Shown here: piece after piece, positions 54,538 to 64,000 of the stretch | How positions within the stretch are numbered: the stretch's first letter is position 1 | Layout of the letters: each line of letters starts with the position of its first letter | From: Eublepharis macularius | Taxonomy: Eukaryota; Chordata; Lepidosauria; Squamata; Eublepharidae | Assembly: GCF_028583425.1 (NCBI RefSeq) | Contig: NC_072798.1 | Span: forward strand, 13,146,501 to 13,210,500 | Length of the DNA: 64,000 nucleotides | Direction of reading: 5' to 3' | Made by a program: the position numbers and the translations under genes | Notes under the pieces: generated by a model | Seen by the model: the letters and a program-made list of their open reading frames with translations, nothing else | Databases searched by the model: none | Told to the model about the DNA's origin: nothing

Positions 54538-54739
54538 GGCCGTTTCCGCACGTCTTACCTCAACCTGGAAAGCTGCGCAACATGCCGAAAAAAACGCGGA
54601 AGATCGCGTTTTCTCACGCAAGTTTTGCGCGATGTTGCGCAACATCGCACAAAACTCGCGCGAGAAAATGAGATCTTCTGTGGGTTTTTTGGCACGTTGC
54701 ACAGCGTTCCAGGTTGAGGTAAGCCGTGTGGAAACGGCC
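54538..54739. mobile_element. FB-2 palindrome inserted in a SINE TSD
   Basis: Ends ggccgtttccgcac and gtgtggaaacggcc. 3-bp flanks cag at 54535-54537 and 54740-54742. Removing the element and one cag restores the 12-bp TSD of the adjacent SINE-A, so both boundaries and the 3-bp duplication are secure. CpG-rich, with arms carrying cgcgttttctc / gagaaaatgag. Confidence 0.92.
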
Positions 54740-54742
54740 CAG

Positions 54743-54850
54743 GTTTACTCAGATTTAAATCCCACTATGCTGAAAGGTGCAGCTACTGAGATGGGGGAGC
54801 CTAGTATCCCAACCTGAGTGCCTATGGCTGATTAGTTTCCCTAAGTGGCA
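54743..54850. other. Intron, unassigned
   Basis: Short spacer. Confidence 0.3.
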
Positions 54851-55105
<255 letters not shown>

Positions 55106-55139
55106 CTACTGCTACTGCTCATACAGCCTATGCCTTTAA

Positions 55140-55760
55140 GCAGAAATCAAAATGGGGAAAACCTTATTTAATATCATTTCTCTGATTTTTAATATTGCCC
55201 CCATATATTTTGACGTGGAAAGAGTAACGGAATCATTTATACCTGATAATAACCATGTCACCAGGGCTCTCATATTAGGTAGTTCCATATTTTTAAGCAA
55301 AGGGGTAATTAAGTTAGCTATGGGACACTCTGTAGCTGAAAGCCACTCTATAACTGAGATCCAGTTTAGTGTAATGGCTAAAATTGCGGGACTCTAATCT
55401 GGAGAACTGGGTTTGATTCCCCACTCCTCCACTTGAAGCCAGCTGGGTGACCTTGAGTAAGTCACAGTTCCTCCGAAGGACTCTCAGCCCCACCCACCTC
55501 ACAGGGTTATTGTTGTGGGGATAATAATAACATACTTTGTAAACTGCTCTGAGTGGGCATTAAGTTGTCCTGAAGGGCAGTATATAAATCGAATGTTGTT
55601 GTTATTGTTGTTGTTATCATGTGTTCAATGGTTTCAACTTTATTATACGATCTAAGTATATGGTACTTTCTTGTATCTAACCTCCAAAACTGCCGAAGAA
55701 AGAGCATTCATTCTTGCCAGAGTCAAAACTCTTCTAAGCTTTGGTACTGTCAAATAATAA
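55140..55760 (-). pseudogene. LINE-X ORF2 C-terminus, split
   Basis: Upstream piece: LARMNALSSAVLEVRYKKVP followed by a degraded knuckle and KVETIEHM. Downstream piece: ITPLLKNMELPNM, then LLSGINDSVTLSTSKYMGA. The central Cys residues are partly lost, and the SINE disrupts the frame. Confidence 0.7.
55346..55617 (+). repeat. SINE-B inserted in LINE-X
   Basis: Starts at a decayed head (ccagtttagtgtaatggcta). Then gtttgattccccactcctcc, ccagctgggtgaccttgag, and the tail tgaagggcagtatataaatc with gttgttgttattg. The exact TSD is unclear. Confidence 0.85.
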
Positions 55761-55900
55761 AAATACTTTGGCAGTTGCATCGGAAGGGCAATACCTAAAT
55801 AAAAAGTCAAACATACTTTCCCTAAGTGGCATATGAGGACAATACCAGAAAATTAGTTTTAAACTGCTGTTGAATAGGTCATGCAAGGTTTAATGATCTA

Positions 55901-56300
55901 ATTTTAATTTCCTGGTGATTCAGCATCAAAGTAGCCATATATAGGAGTGAGACATATTTTCTAAAGACAGTTTAAATTATGAGCATAAGCCAAGAATTTT
56001 CAGGTCATCTTTTGCAGAATGCCACAGCAAAGACAGACAGCGATGACACACTGTGACAAATTGCGCTTTGGGACTGATCAGATAATTTTCAAAGTGCAGA
56101 AAATGTAACAAAAGATTTTTTTTTAAGGCACTGACAAACGAGACAGAAGCCCCCTACGGGAGCCCAATCTTTTCCTTTATTTATTAGCTCATTTAACCAG
56201 AGATCTTAAGCTTATAGGTTTGTAAACACAACATGTCAACAATTTAAAACAACATGTGGCAATACATAGCAGCAGGTAAAACAAGGTTTAGACAATAGCG
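55901..56300. other. Intron, unassigned
   Basis: No recognised feature. Confidence 0.3.
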
Positions 56301-56383
56301 GTGTAATCCTAAGCAGTTACTCCATTCTAAGCCTACTGATTTCAATGGGCTTCGACTGGAGTAACTCCGCTTAGGATTGCACT
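56301..56383. mobile_element. Palindromic MITE, second copy
   Basis: gtgtaatcctaagcagttac at the left and cgcttaggattgcac at the right are inverse. Same family as 7070-7155. Confidence 0.75.
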
Positions 56384-56680
56384 GTTTATTACAAAATCAT
56401 TACGAATCATCACCTGCGGGAAGTCTGAGACTGAGAATAATATATAATTAAAAATATATATATTCCCTATAAGCATTAGATACACATAAAATATATAAGA
56501 TTCATAAATATAGAATATATAAGATATGTAAAACAGGACAAGGGAATAATAAGATACAGACTTCTACCATTCCAGAATCTCCATTTAAATTTAATTTTAA
56601 TATGAATCTGAGAAACCTGTAATAGATCTTGTAAATAACCCATCATTTCTTATGCGGTTAATACAAAGGACATTTCAACA
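56384..56680. other. AT-rich intron
   Basis: Very AT-rich (tatataa / aaatata words from 56440 to 56530). No feature. Confidence 0.35.
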
Positions 56681-57070
56681 TCATTTAATGGAAATTATTA
56701 TTGTTAGATACTTTGCCACGAGACGTATTATTTCTGGATCTGAGTCTGCCAGCAATTGGGCTATTACCCAGGGTTCCAAGGGGAGTTGATACTTATGCAA
56801 AGGGGAATAATCCAAAGGGGGGGGGGGTGCCCACTGATGACAGAATAATAAAAGATGATCCCGCATCTCTACTGCACCGGATGTACACGCACGTAGGTGG
56901 TCCGAATATGGCATTTTGGCAAAACGTCCCTTTAATTCTGCAGTCAGAAAAGTATTTAACCTGGCAAGCATGAAGGATAGTTTATGATGAGGAGTTGTAA
57001 GGAAGCACACGTACGGAAGAAGGGTCATGGGAGGGGGGAATCCGAAGTGAAAGGGTGGAGCATATGCGTC
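56681..57070 (-). mobile_element. LINE-X 3' coding fragment
   Basis: Includes RLNTFLTAELKGRFAKMPYS on the minus strand, a knuckle remnant with ACTSGAVE and HLLLFCH, and LLADSDPEIIRLVAKYL. A G-run at 56818-56827 disrupts the middle. Third copy of the family here. Confidence 0.7.
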
Positions 57071-57078
57071 TTGCATGA

Positions 57079-57280
57079 GAGCCAAGCTACAAGTGACGCC
57101 TGACACAGGTTGGACACTTGTCAGCTTCCCTCAAGTTTCGATGGGAAATGTAGGCATCCTGGTCTTGCAGCTGTAATGGAGAGCCAAGCTGTAAAACCAG
57201 TACACCTACATTTCCCATCAAACCTTGAGATAAGCTGACAAGTGTCCAACCTGTGTAAGGCGTCACTTGTAGCTTGGCTC
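57079..57280. mobile_element. FB-1 copy
   Basis: Ends gagccaagctacaagtgacg and cgtcacttgtagcttggctc are exact inverses. Flanks tga (57076-57078) and cga (57281-57283), 2 of 3. Second-order arms ggttggacacttgtcagctt / aagctgacaagtgtccaacc lie inside. Confidence 0.88.
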
Positions 57281-57338
57281 CGAGTTAATGTGCTAGCCTG
57301 GTCAAGATTGGTCACTATGGTAGCCCAGTGTAGGCATG
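57281..57338. other. Spacer
   Basis: Nothing recognised. Confidence 0.3.
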
Positions 57339-57600
57339 TACGAGAGCTTGTTTGGTGTAGTGGTTAAGAGTGGTGGGACTTTGATTTGGAGAACCGAGTT
57401 TGATTCCCCACTCCTCCACTTGAAGCCAGCTGGGTGACCTTGGGTCAGTCACAGCTTCTCAGAGCTCTCTCAGCCCCACCCACCTCACAGGGTGATTGTT
57501 GTGGGGATAATAATGACACAATTTGCAAATCTCTCTGCGTGGGCATTAAGTTGTCCTGAAGGGCGGTATATAAATCAAATGTTATTGTTATGATTATTCA
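57339..57600 (+). repeat. SINE-B
   Basis: Head gtttggtgtagtggttaaga, box B gtttgattcccc, middle ccagctgggtgaccttgggt. Tail tgtcctgaagggcggtatat, then gttattgttatgatt. Confidence 0.88.
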
Positions 57601-58149
57601 TCAAGAAGTGGGATTACTCAGAAAAAGGGGGTCAAATATTGATCAGATTAAATACAGATGTGCTATTTCAGTGTCCTGCTAAAAATAAAATGAGAAGGTA
57701 GAAAATGGATGGGGTTGCTGGGGTAACCCCCCATCTTGCTTGGGGTTCAGTCCCAACTGTGTGCCCACCCTCCAGTTGCAAGCAATGAGTCCATCAGAGG
57801 GTGGGTAGCGGTGGCCTGCCATTGTGAATGGCTCCAGATATAGTTAAGACTCACCCAACAGTCATTGTGGAGGCCAGAGGGAGGATTCACAGGGCTATCA
57901 GACAGAGACCAGGAACAGCCAGTGGAGACTTTCATCTCCCAGGGATGTTTTGTGGACTTATCATTTGCGTTTGTTGACTGCTGTCCTTTAGGAGCTGGTC
58001 ATTGGTTGGGAAGTGAAATTCCCACTGCTGGCAGCTGGGCTCCCAATCTTCCACCCTGAAATCCAAGCCTAAAGCAGATTGTTGATTTCTGTGGAAAGCT
58101 GACATTCCGCAGAAACGGTATCATTTCAGATGAAATAAATATTGATTTG
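57601..58149. other. Intron, unassigned
   Basis: No recognised feature. Confidence 0.3.
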
Positions 58150-58340
58150 TGTGTGTAAAGTGCCCTCAAGTCACAAATGACTTATGGAGACCCCAGCAAG
58201 AGGCTTTCAAGGCAAGTAAGAAGCAGAAGTGGTTTGCCATTGCCTTCCTCTGCAGAGTCTTCCTTGGTGGTCTCCCATCCAAGTACCGACCCTGCTTAGC
58301 TTCTGAGATCTGACGAGATCAGGCCATACCATGCCGCCTT
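58150..58340 (-). repeat. 5S rRNA-derived SINE, reverse
   Basis: Left: the BovB-like tail gtaaagtgccctcaagtcac. Then ggtttgccattgccttcctc. Right: the 5S head gtctcccatccaagtaccga, cctgcttagcttctgagatc. Full-length in reverse. Confidence 0.88.
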
Positions 58341-58945
58341 CCTTCCCACTCATTGATATATGCATAATTAAAAAAAAAATCAATTGTTGAATAGTTAAGT
58401 TTCATGGTGTCCACAATCGATGCTTTGTAAAATAATAGCATCCAGCAGAGTTTACATAGCGAAACAGGCTATCTTGAACAAAATATTCCACTATGCTAGG
58501 GCTGTATCCATAACCACCACTGTCTTCCTCAAGACCCCATTATTTTTCTATGAAACTTTTACTCTGAGGCAAAGATTTTCTGCTCATAGCTCAGGGCCCT
58601 CACAGTTGGTCCAAGAATACCCACTGGGTTACAAACCCAGATAAAGCTGCTAATTTTTAAATTGCTTTTTTGGAAGGCCCTATTGACAGTGCATATGGCT
58701 TCACGCCTTCTGCCTCTCTGCAGGGAAACTGAGAAGGCCAGCAGGAACTGGAGGTGAGGTCAATCCACGGTTTGTTTCCTCTCCACAGTACTCCTGGTGC
58801 TCAGCTCAGGTTTCTTGTTCTCAACTCCCAGCCTCTTCCTGTTCCATGCTATCCTGCCCCAGATTTGCAGTTCAGGGGGACCCTTGCTTCCTACCTGGTG
58901 TCTGAATGTGGGTTCTGTCTCTGGCGAGGTTGAAGACCACTGGTC
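58341..58945. other. Intron, unassigned
   Basis: No recognised feature. A minus frame at 58760-58987 has no recognisable content. Confidence 0.3.
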
Positions 58946-58948
58946 TAG

Positions 58949-59348
58949 GAGTCTCTCAACACAAGACATCTGACACATGAAGGACACATGTCGGGAGATG
59001 CAATGGTAGCCGGCAGCAGGGCAAAGGCTTTGCTATACACTGGAGCTGTGCGAAGGGGCTGTGAAGTGCCAGAAGGGAAACTTCAGCCCATTATAACCTC
59101 TCCAGGTTCGAGCCCTGCTCTGGAAGGCAGTTCCAGCCCCTTTTCATTCTTCTCTGCCCTCTGGTTGTGATCCCACACAGTTTTACAGATGAAATTGACA
59201 GAGCGTCCAGGAGGTGAAGAGGAAATTAACAAACCCTCTAAGGTGTGATCTCCCCCAGCTCTGTCTTTTTAAACTACGCTTCCCAGCTAACATTGCATCT
59301 CCCTCCACTTGACAAACATGTGCTGAGGTGTCTCATGTAGATTGACTC
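58949..59348. mobile_element. FB-1 copy, diverged arms
   Basis: Left gagtctctcaacacaagaca, right catgtagattgactc. Flanks tag and taa (2 of 3). Inner arms cgggagatgcaatggtagcc and ttcccagctaacattgcatc. The 3' half keeps gatgaaattgacagagc and aaattaacaaaccctc. Confidence 0.7.
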
Positions 59349-59864
59349 TAAGATATGGGCCCAAGTGACAATTTAGCATCCAGTCTGTGCTATCCTTACA
59401 ATACCCCTCTATTCAGCAGACTGTTAAATGGTAAATCTATGAGAGAGGGCTGGCATGTTTTCAGATGGAAGAAACTGTAACACATTTCATCCCTTTATTG
59501 ATTTGAAATGCGGCTCCTACAGAGAGGCATAATTTCATTCATAGGAAAAGCTTGCCAGCGCCATCAGAAACAATAATTATTGCTCACAGAAAATAACAAT
59601 CTATCACAGTGCTACAATGGAGACACTGAATTGTAAAATGGGTACATTTTCCTGAATAACTCGGCTGTGAGAGAAAATGTTTAAAAATATGGTAATACCT
59701 CTGAGTTAGATCTTCAATAGAAGCCCCGAGGCTACTTCAGCTTGTTTTAAAAATGAATTTCAGGTAGCAGGTGTTGGGAAAGAGATTTCATTGAAACCTA
59801 GAATGATGCTGCCACAGTTGGAGCAGAGCAATATCTATCTGTCTGTCTGAAACTCAATGCAGCA
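59349..59864. other. Intron, unassigned
   Basis: No recognised feature. Confidence 0.3.
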
Positions 59865-60035
59865 TAAATAGTCTCTCTTCCCCATTTCCCTTCTTAACAA
59901 TTCTGTGAGGTAGTTAGGCTAAGAATGGATGACTAGTCTAAGGTCACAAAACAAGCATTGTGGCAGAGTGACGTTTTTAACCCAGATCTTCCTAGATTCT
60001 AGCTTAACCACTATACCACACTGACTCTCTACTGC
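59865..60035 (-). repeat. SINE-C, reverse
   Basis: Includes ttctgtgaggtagttaggct, ctaaggtcacaaaacaagc and taaccactataccacactga. Confidence 0.75.
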
Positions 60036-60061
60036 CATATTCTCCCATTGGAAAGGTAATG

Positions 60062-60790
60062 TGTGAACTAGCCTTATTTATTTATTTATGTCATTTATAG
60101 TCTGGCTTTCTCACTGACACTCAAGGCAGATTACACAGAATGAGATTAGTACAGTTTATATCAAGGACATTTCCATAAACAATGCCATAGGATAAATAAC
60201 AACAACAACAACAACTGTGCTTATATACCGCTCTTCTAGACAGATTAGTGCCCTACCCAGAGCGGTGAACAAGTTAGTGTTATTATTATCCCCACAATAC
60301 AGCTGGGGAGCTGGGGCTGAGAAGAGAGGCTTACCCAAGGCCACCTACTGAGCACAGGGCAGTACTGGTATTCAAACTAGCAGAGTGCTGATTCACAGCC
60401 AAACCACATAACCACTGTGCTAAGTTTACAAACACAAAGCATTAGCAAGAATCCAATATAGAGTTGAAAAATGCTGAAATAGAACACAAGCAATTCTAGG
60501 GCTGACATTAGCCAACATGAAGCACAGGTAGCTCATAGGAGCACATATTTAAGACAAAAGACATAAGGCAACATAGTGGTGAAGTCTATGGTCCTTAACT
60601 CATTAGCAAAGCATCTGAGACCCCCTCTCTACTACACAAGCCTTTCTGAATCATTTGGTTTTGCATCATTTGGGGAAAGCTAGGAGAGTGGGGGCTCTCC
60701 TGACCTCCTCAGGCAGGCCGTTCCACAGGGTAGGGGCCACCACAGACAAAGCCTGTGTATGGGCTACTATGGATTTCGCCCATGTGCACC
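60062..60790. repeat. Dispersed repeat J, copy 2, with SINE-E inside
   Basis: Left part to about 60199 and right part from about 60424 align in order with 49530-50040. Shared words include gccataggataaata, aagcattagcaagaatccaa, catagtggtgaagtctatgg and gttccacagggtaggggcc. Confidence 0.75.
60200..60423 (-). repeat. SINE-E, reverse, nested in repeat J
   Basis: Begins acaacaacaacaactgtgc, then ataccgctcttctagacag and ccccacaatacagctgggga, ending ataaccactgtgctaa. It is the inverse of 29030-29265. Confidence 0.8.
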
Positions 60791-61144
60791 TATACAGTTA
60801 CATGAAATCAAATCCTCAGATTCTTCTCTAATCAGCATCCTTCACAAGCTCTCAGTTTCATCTGTCAATCTGAGAATGGATCGTGTCTCTTACTATTCAA
60901 ACAGTCACATACAACCATGCGGTTAAGCTAATTAAGTCTGATAATAGAGGAAGAGAATATATTGCTTTGTTATTTGCTGGCAAATACTGGGAAGTAATTA
61001 CCCATATTCCCCAGACCTTGTTGCCCTCAGAGAAAAAAGAGATTGCAAAAAAAAAATGAACTTTCAGAATGGAGCGTGGGAAGCGGAGGACACACTCTTA
61101 CTATTTCTGAAAAGGAAACTAGGAATGCAATTCTCTCTTGAAAA
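60791..61144. other. Intron, unassigned
   Basis: No recognised feature. Confidence 0.3.
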
Positions 61145-61335
61145 TAAGCCTCAACAGAGAGTCAGCGTAAGGCAGTGGTTAGAATGTTAGGCTAGGATCT
61201 GGGAGACCCCAAGTTCGAATCCCCACTCTGCCATGAAAATTCACACACAGCTTAACCTACCTCACAAGGCTGTCATAAGGATAAAATGGAGGTGGGGAGG
61301 ATATTGTGAGCCACACCAGGTTCCCTATAGAGGAG
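61145..61335 (+). repeat. SINE-C, forward
   Basis: Head agcgtaaggcagtggttaga, box B gttcgaatcccc. Then ctacctcacaaggctgtcat and aaaatggaggtggggag. The only forward SINE-C in this window. Confidence 0.75.
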
Positions 61336-61489
61336 AAAAGTGATGGAAACAAACGTTGCTGATCCATATGGTCATATCTCAGTTCATGAAGTACCAGTGA
61401 AAATGAAGGGGGGTGCTTTGTAGGCTGTACTTTGGACCGCTGATGTGCCAACACTGCACATTTTCAGGGAAATAAACTTTTCTGTTTTA
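61336..61489. other. Intron, unassigned
   Basis: Nothing recognised. Confidence 0.3.
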
Positions 61490-62261
61490 TAGCTCTGAAT
61501 TGGGCCCAAAATGGCAGAAAGGGGCCCAAAACGGCCAGGATCAGGCAGCTGCTGGGTGGGGGAGTGTTCCCCCACTCAGCAGAAGCCCAATCCAGGCTAT
61601 TTCGTCCCCAATCTGGGCTGTTTCTGCCCCAATTTGGGCTGTTTTGGGCCCTAAATGGGTCCAAAATGGCACTGAAATGGCCCGAATGGGGGCTGAACTG
61701 GCCTGGAACAGGCCACTGCTGGGTGGGGGAACCCTCCCCCACCCAGCACCGGCCTGATCCGGACTGTTTTGGCCCTGCTCCGGGCCATTTTGGGGGACCC
61801 TCCCCTGCCTGGCACTGGCCCAATCCTGGCTGGTTTGGCCCCAATCCGGGCCCTAAAAGGGCCCAAAATGTCCAAAACATCCAGGATCAGGGCCCAAATG
61901 ACCTGGATCAGGACTGAAATGGGGGAACCCTCTCCATCCCAGCAGCAGCCCGATTCTGGCCATTTTGGCTCCAATTTGGGCCATTTCCGTGCCATTTGGG
62001 GCCTGTTTAGGGCCCCAAACGGCCCAGATCGGGGCTGAAACAGCCAGAATCATAGAATCATAGAGTTGATTGGGCTGGTGCTGGATGGGGGTACCCTCCC
62101 CAGCCCAGCAGTGGCCTGATCCAGGCTGTTTTGAGCCAATCCAGGCCCCAAATGTCCAAAACAGGCCATTTAAAAAATACCCACATGACACCAGTCACGT
62201 GGGTATTTTAAAGAGCTACTGGAATGCCAATCTGGGGCGTTCCAGCTCAAAAAAAGCCCTG
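61490..62261. mobile_element. Expanded hAT-1/2-like element, 5' end missing
   Basis: The right terminus ccagctcaaaaaaagccctg matches the hAT-1 end. The interior matches hAT-2 blocks (attgggcccaaaatggcag) but is amplified into many imperfect units of gggcccaaaatgg, ccaggatcagg and a gctgggtgggggaaccctc segment repeated at about 61551, 61719, 61920 and 62080. The left terminus is not found. The long open frames on both strands, rich in W, P and G, follow from the repeat. Confidence 0.7.
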
Positions 62262-62469
62262 GTGGCATTGCATCATTTCTGGGGAAAACTCAAATGATAT
62301 ATGGGGGAGTTGTTTTGCTCAGAACGCAACTATTTATTGAAATGTATTATGTACTGCCTATCTTGTTCAAGCCTTTAAGAAAATGTTAGGATTTATGTAA
62401 TTTTTGTGAATCTCAATTGATTATGTTAATCCTAGCAGCTTTTGAGCAGCTAGGGGCCAAAACAGCCTC
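62262..62469. other. Intron, unassigned
   Basis: Nothing recognised. Confidence 0.3.
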
Positions 62470-62580
62470 ACAGGGTGTTTTGTTGTGAGGATAATAATGA
62501 CATACTTTGTAAACCACTCTGAGTAGGTGTTATGTCATTCTGAAGGGCGGTATATAAATCGAATGTTATTATTATTACTA
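62470..62580 (+). repeat. SINE-B 3' fragment
   Basis: Starts within cacagggtgttttgttgtga, then cattctgaagggcggtatat and a tattattattacta tail. The head is missing. Confidence 0.75.
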
Positions 62581-64000
62581 TATTAGGAGAAGGCAATTTT
62601 GTATATTCACATAAAGAAGTATATAGACACAGTTGAATGTCACAAGAGAACTTTAATGAAATTGTAGTAGTAGTTAGATTATTGTGATGGTTGTCCCTTA
62701 TTCTTCTTATCCTATCTAGAGGTTGGCAACCCAAATAAGACATTTTGGACCTGTTCTACAATTGGTCTACAGTCCACTACTATATCAACTTCAATCCCTA
62801 GTTGAAGAACCCGAGGTAGGAGGTGTGGGCAGGGGAAGACATTTCCCAGCAGAAACTCAGCAGAGTTTCTGCTAGTCAGAATAGACAGTACTGAACTTTA
62901 GTAGCAATATAAGGCAGTTCCATACACTTAAGACAGACAGACAGACAGACAGATATATTTTCAGTTGAGAGACAACTTTTTTTCTTACTCAATGGAACTA
63001 GAGGCCAATCAGACATCGAAGGCACCAATGTACATCTACTTGCCCGCCGGCATTCAGTAAAATTGCAATCTGAAACATCTCTTTTTCTCCCCCCCCCCGC
63101 CTCCACTTTTTAATTGAATATCCACCTTGAGGTGAATTCAAAAGCTTGCACACTGTTTCGTGTCATTGTAGCCTGGTTCTAATAAAATGTATTATGTGGA
63201 TTGTGGTTTGTTTTTAAACTTTGTTTCTGGATCAGTACTGCTGCACGCTACTTTTGCCTTATACCGACTCAAGAATATTTCCCTCTGAAAATAGCAAGCT
63301 ATCACTGAGTTCCTTTATCCTTGATGTAAGCTTTCCCCAGCAGGAGTAAATGCATTTTGAAATGTTTTTTCTGGAGAGAAAATGGCAAGGGAAGAAAGGG
63401 TTAAACTTTCCCTTGCTTTCACTTGACAAAGAAATCCCAGACAGCTGAATTTGGAAAAGAAAAGCAGTTGAGCAGACTGACAGTTGATCTCTAGGGTCCC
63501 AGCCAGAGAAAGATATTTCTCATCACCTCTTAGCAGAAATCCTTTATCTGGAGATTTCAGAGATTGATTCTGAAACTTGACGGTACGTAAAGCAGAGTCT
63601 TTACCACTGTGGCCCCCTCTCCAGTATTTGAGCCTCTTAGTTTTCAGGGCGAGCAGTAGTTTTTCTCTTACTCGAACTGCTTCTGTCAGAGCAACCTGTC
63701 AATCTAGAGCTATGGATTTCTGGAGAACCTTTCCGGTACCCCTTCAACTCTAAAAAAATCTGAAATTGTTGGTGTTTTGTTACCCTCTGTTATTCTGTCA
63801 TCATTAGGAAGGGGTGCCATTCCCACTGCCCCCGCACTGACTTAACTGGCCAGCTGGGGGCGCCCTCCTACACCCACTGTGGCCCAAATCGTGCCCCGTA
63901 GCACCCTGTAGTGGGCCCGTTTTGGGCTGAATCATGCCCCTTGGTGAGTGCAGGAGCATCCTTTGACATGTGGGGCCACCCTTTGACCTGCATGATGACA
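62581..64000. other. Intron, unassigned to window end
   Basis: Holds a short (CAGA)n run at 62932-62952 and a C-run near 63091. From about 63815 the sequence becomes GC-rich with gggcccgttttgggctgaat, reminiscent of the hAT-2 interior, possibly another copy cut by the window end. No ST8SIA1 exon seen. Confidence 0.35.

Larger units (their letters stand above)
55120..55900 (-). mobile_element. LINE-X copy interrupted by SINE-B
   Basis: Minus strand. The part at 55618-55900 encodes the knuckle region up to VETIEHM. The part at 55120-55345 continues with ITPLLKNMELPNMRALV. The plus-oriented SINE-B lies between them. The order matches the 34672 copy when the SINE is ignored. Confidence 0.75.

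Noticed and set aside
61464..62191. Overlapping frames of 110-138 codons on both strands (W/P/G-rich)
   Set aside because: Product of the amplified ggcccaaaatgg repeat in a transposon-like element.

Overview
This is vertebrate nuclear DNA, almost certainly from a squamate reptile (lizard or gecko; the genus cannot be fixed from the sequence). It is gene-poor. Most of it is interspersed repeat of the squamate mix: CR1, L2-like, BovB/RTE and L1 LINEs, tRNA-derived and 5S-rRNA-derived SINEs, hAT-type non-autonomous transposons, many fold-back elements and a Helitron. There are no bacterial-style operons, and nearly all open frames are chance or repeat-derived.

The only host coding sequence I can support is the last coding exon of ST8SIA1 (GD3 synthase, alpha-2,8-sialyltransferase 1) on the minus strand at 11180-11669. 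It has a clean splice acceptor, sialyl motif S, motif III and motif VS, and an intact stop codon. Because the gene runs right to left, 1-11179 is its 3' UTR plus downstream flank, and 11670 onward is inferred to be its last intron, possibly through to the window end. No second ST8SIA1 exon was recognised.

Region by region. 1-11 kb: a 5S-SINE, an element with weak terminal inverted repeats around a CpG island (2.6-4.3 kb), CR1 remnants, a tRNA-SINE and two hAT elements. 11-16.5 kb: the ST8SIA1 exon, then intron with hAT elements and a BovB fragment. 16.5-33 kb: sparser, with a CR1 ORF2 3' end at 24.8-25.4 kb, hAT elements and SINEs. 33-44 kb: dense, with a CpG-rich near-perfect palindrome, a LINE with a Cys/His knuckle inserted in a SINE, a Helitron carrying a 49-bp minisatellite next to an L1 fragment, and four fold-back elements. 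44-64 kb: L2-like and L1 3' ends, more hAT copies, a three-part tetranucleotide microsatellite, nested SINE/LINE insertions and an expanded hAT-like element at 61.5-62.3 kb.

The most informative content is the layering of insertions. Several elements sit inside identifiable older repeats, so target-site duplications (TSDs) can be read directly: 8 bp for the hAT families, 3 bp for a set of fold-back families, A/T flanks for the Helitron, and about 12 bp for a SINE and a LINE. Family labels used here (hAT-1/2/3, FB-1/2/3, SINE-A to E, IR-1/2, LINE-X) are local to this annotation.
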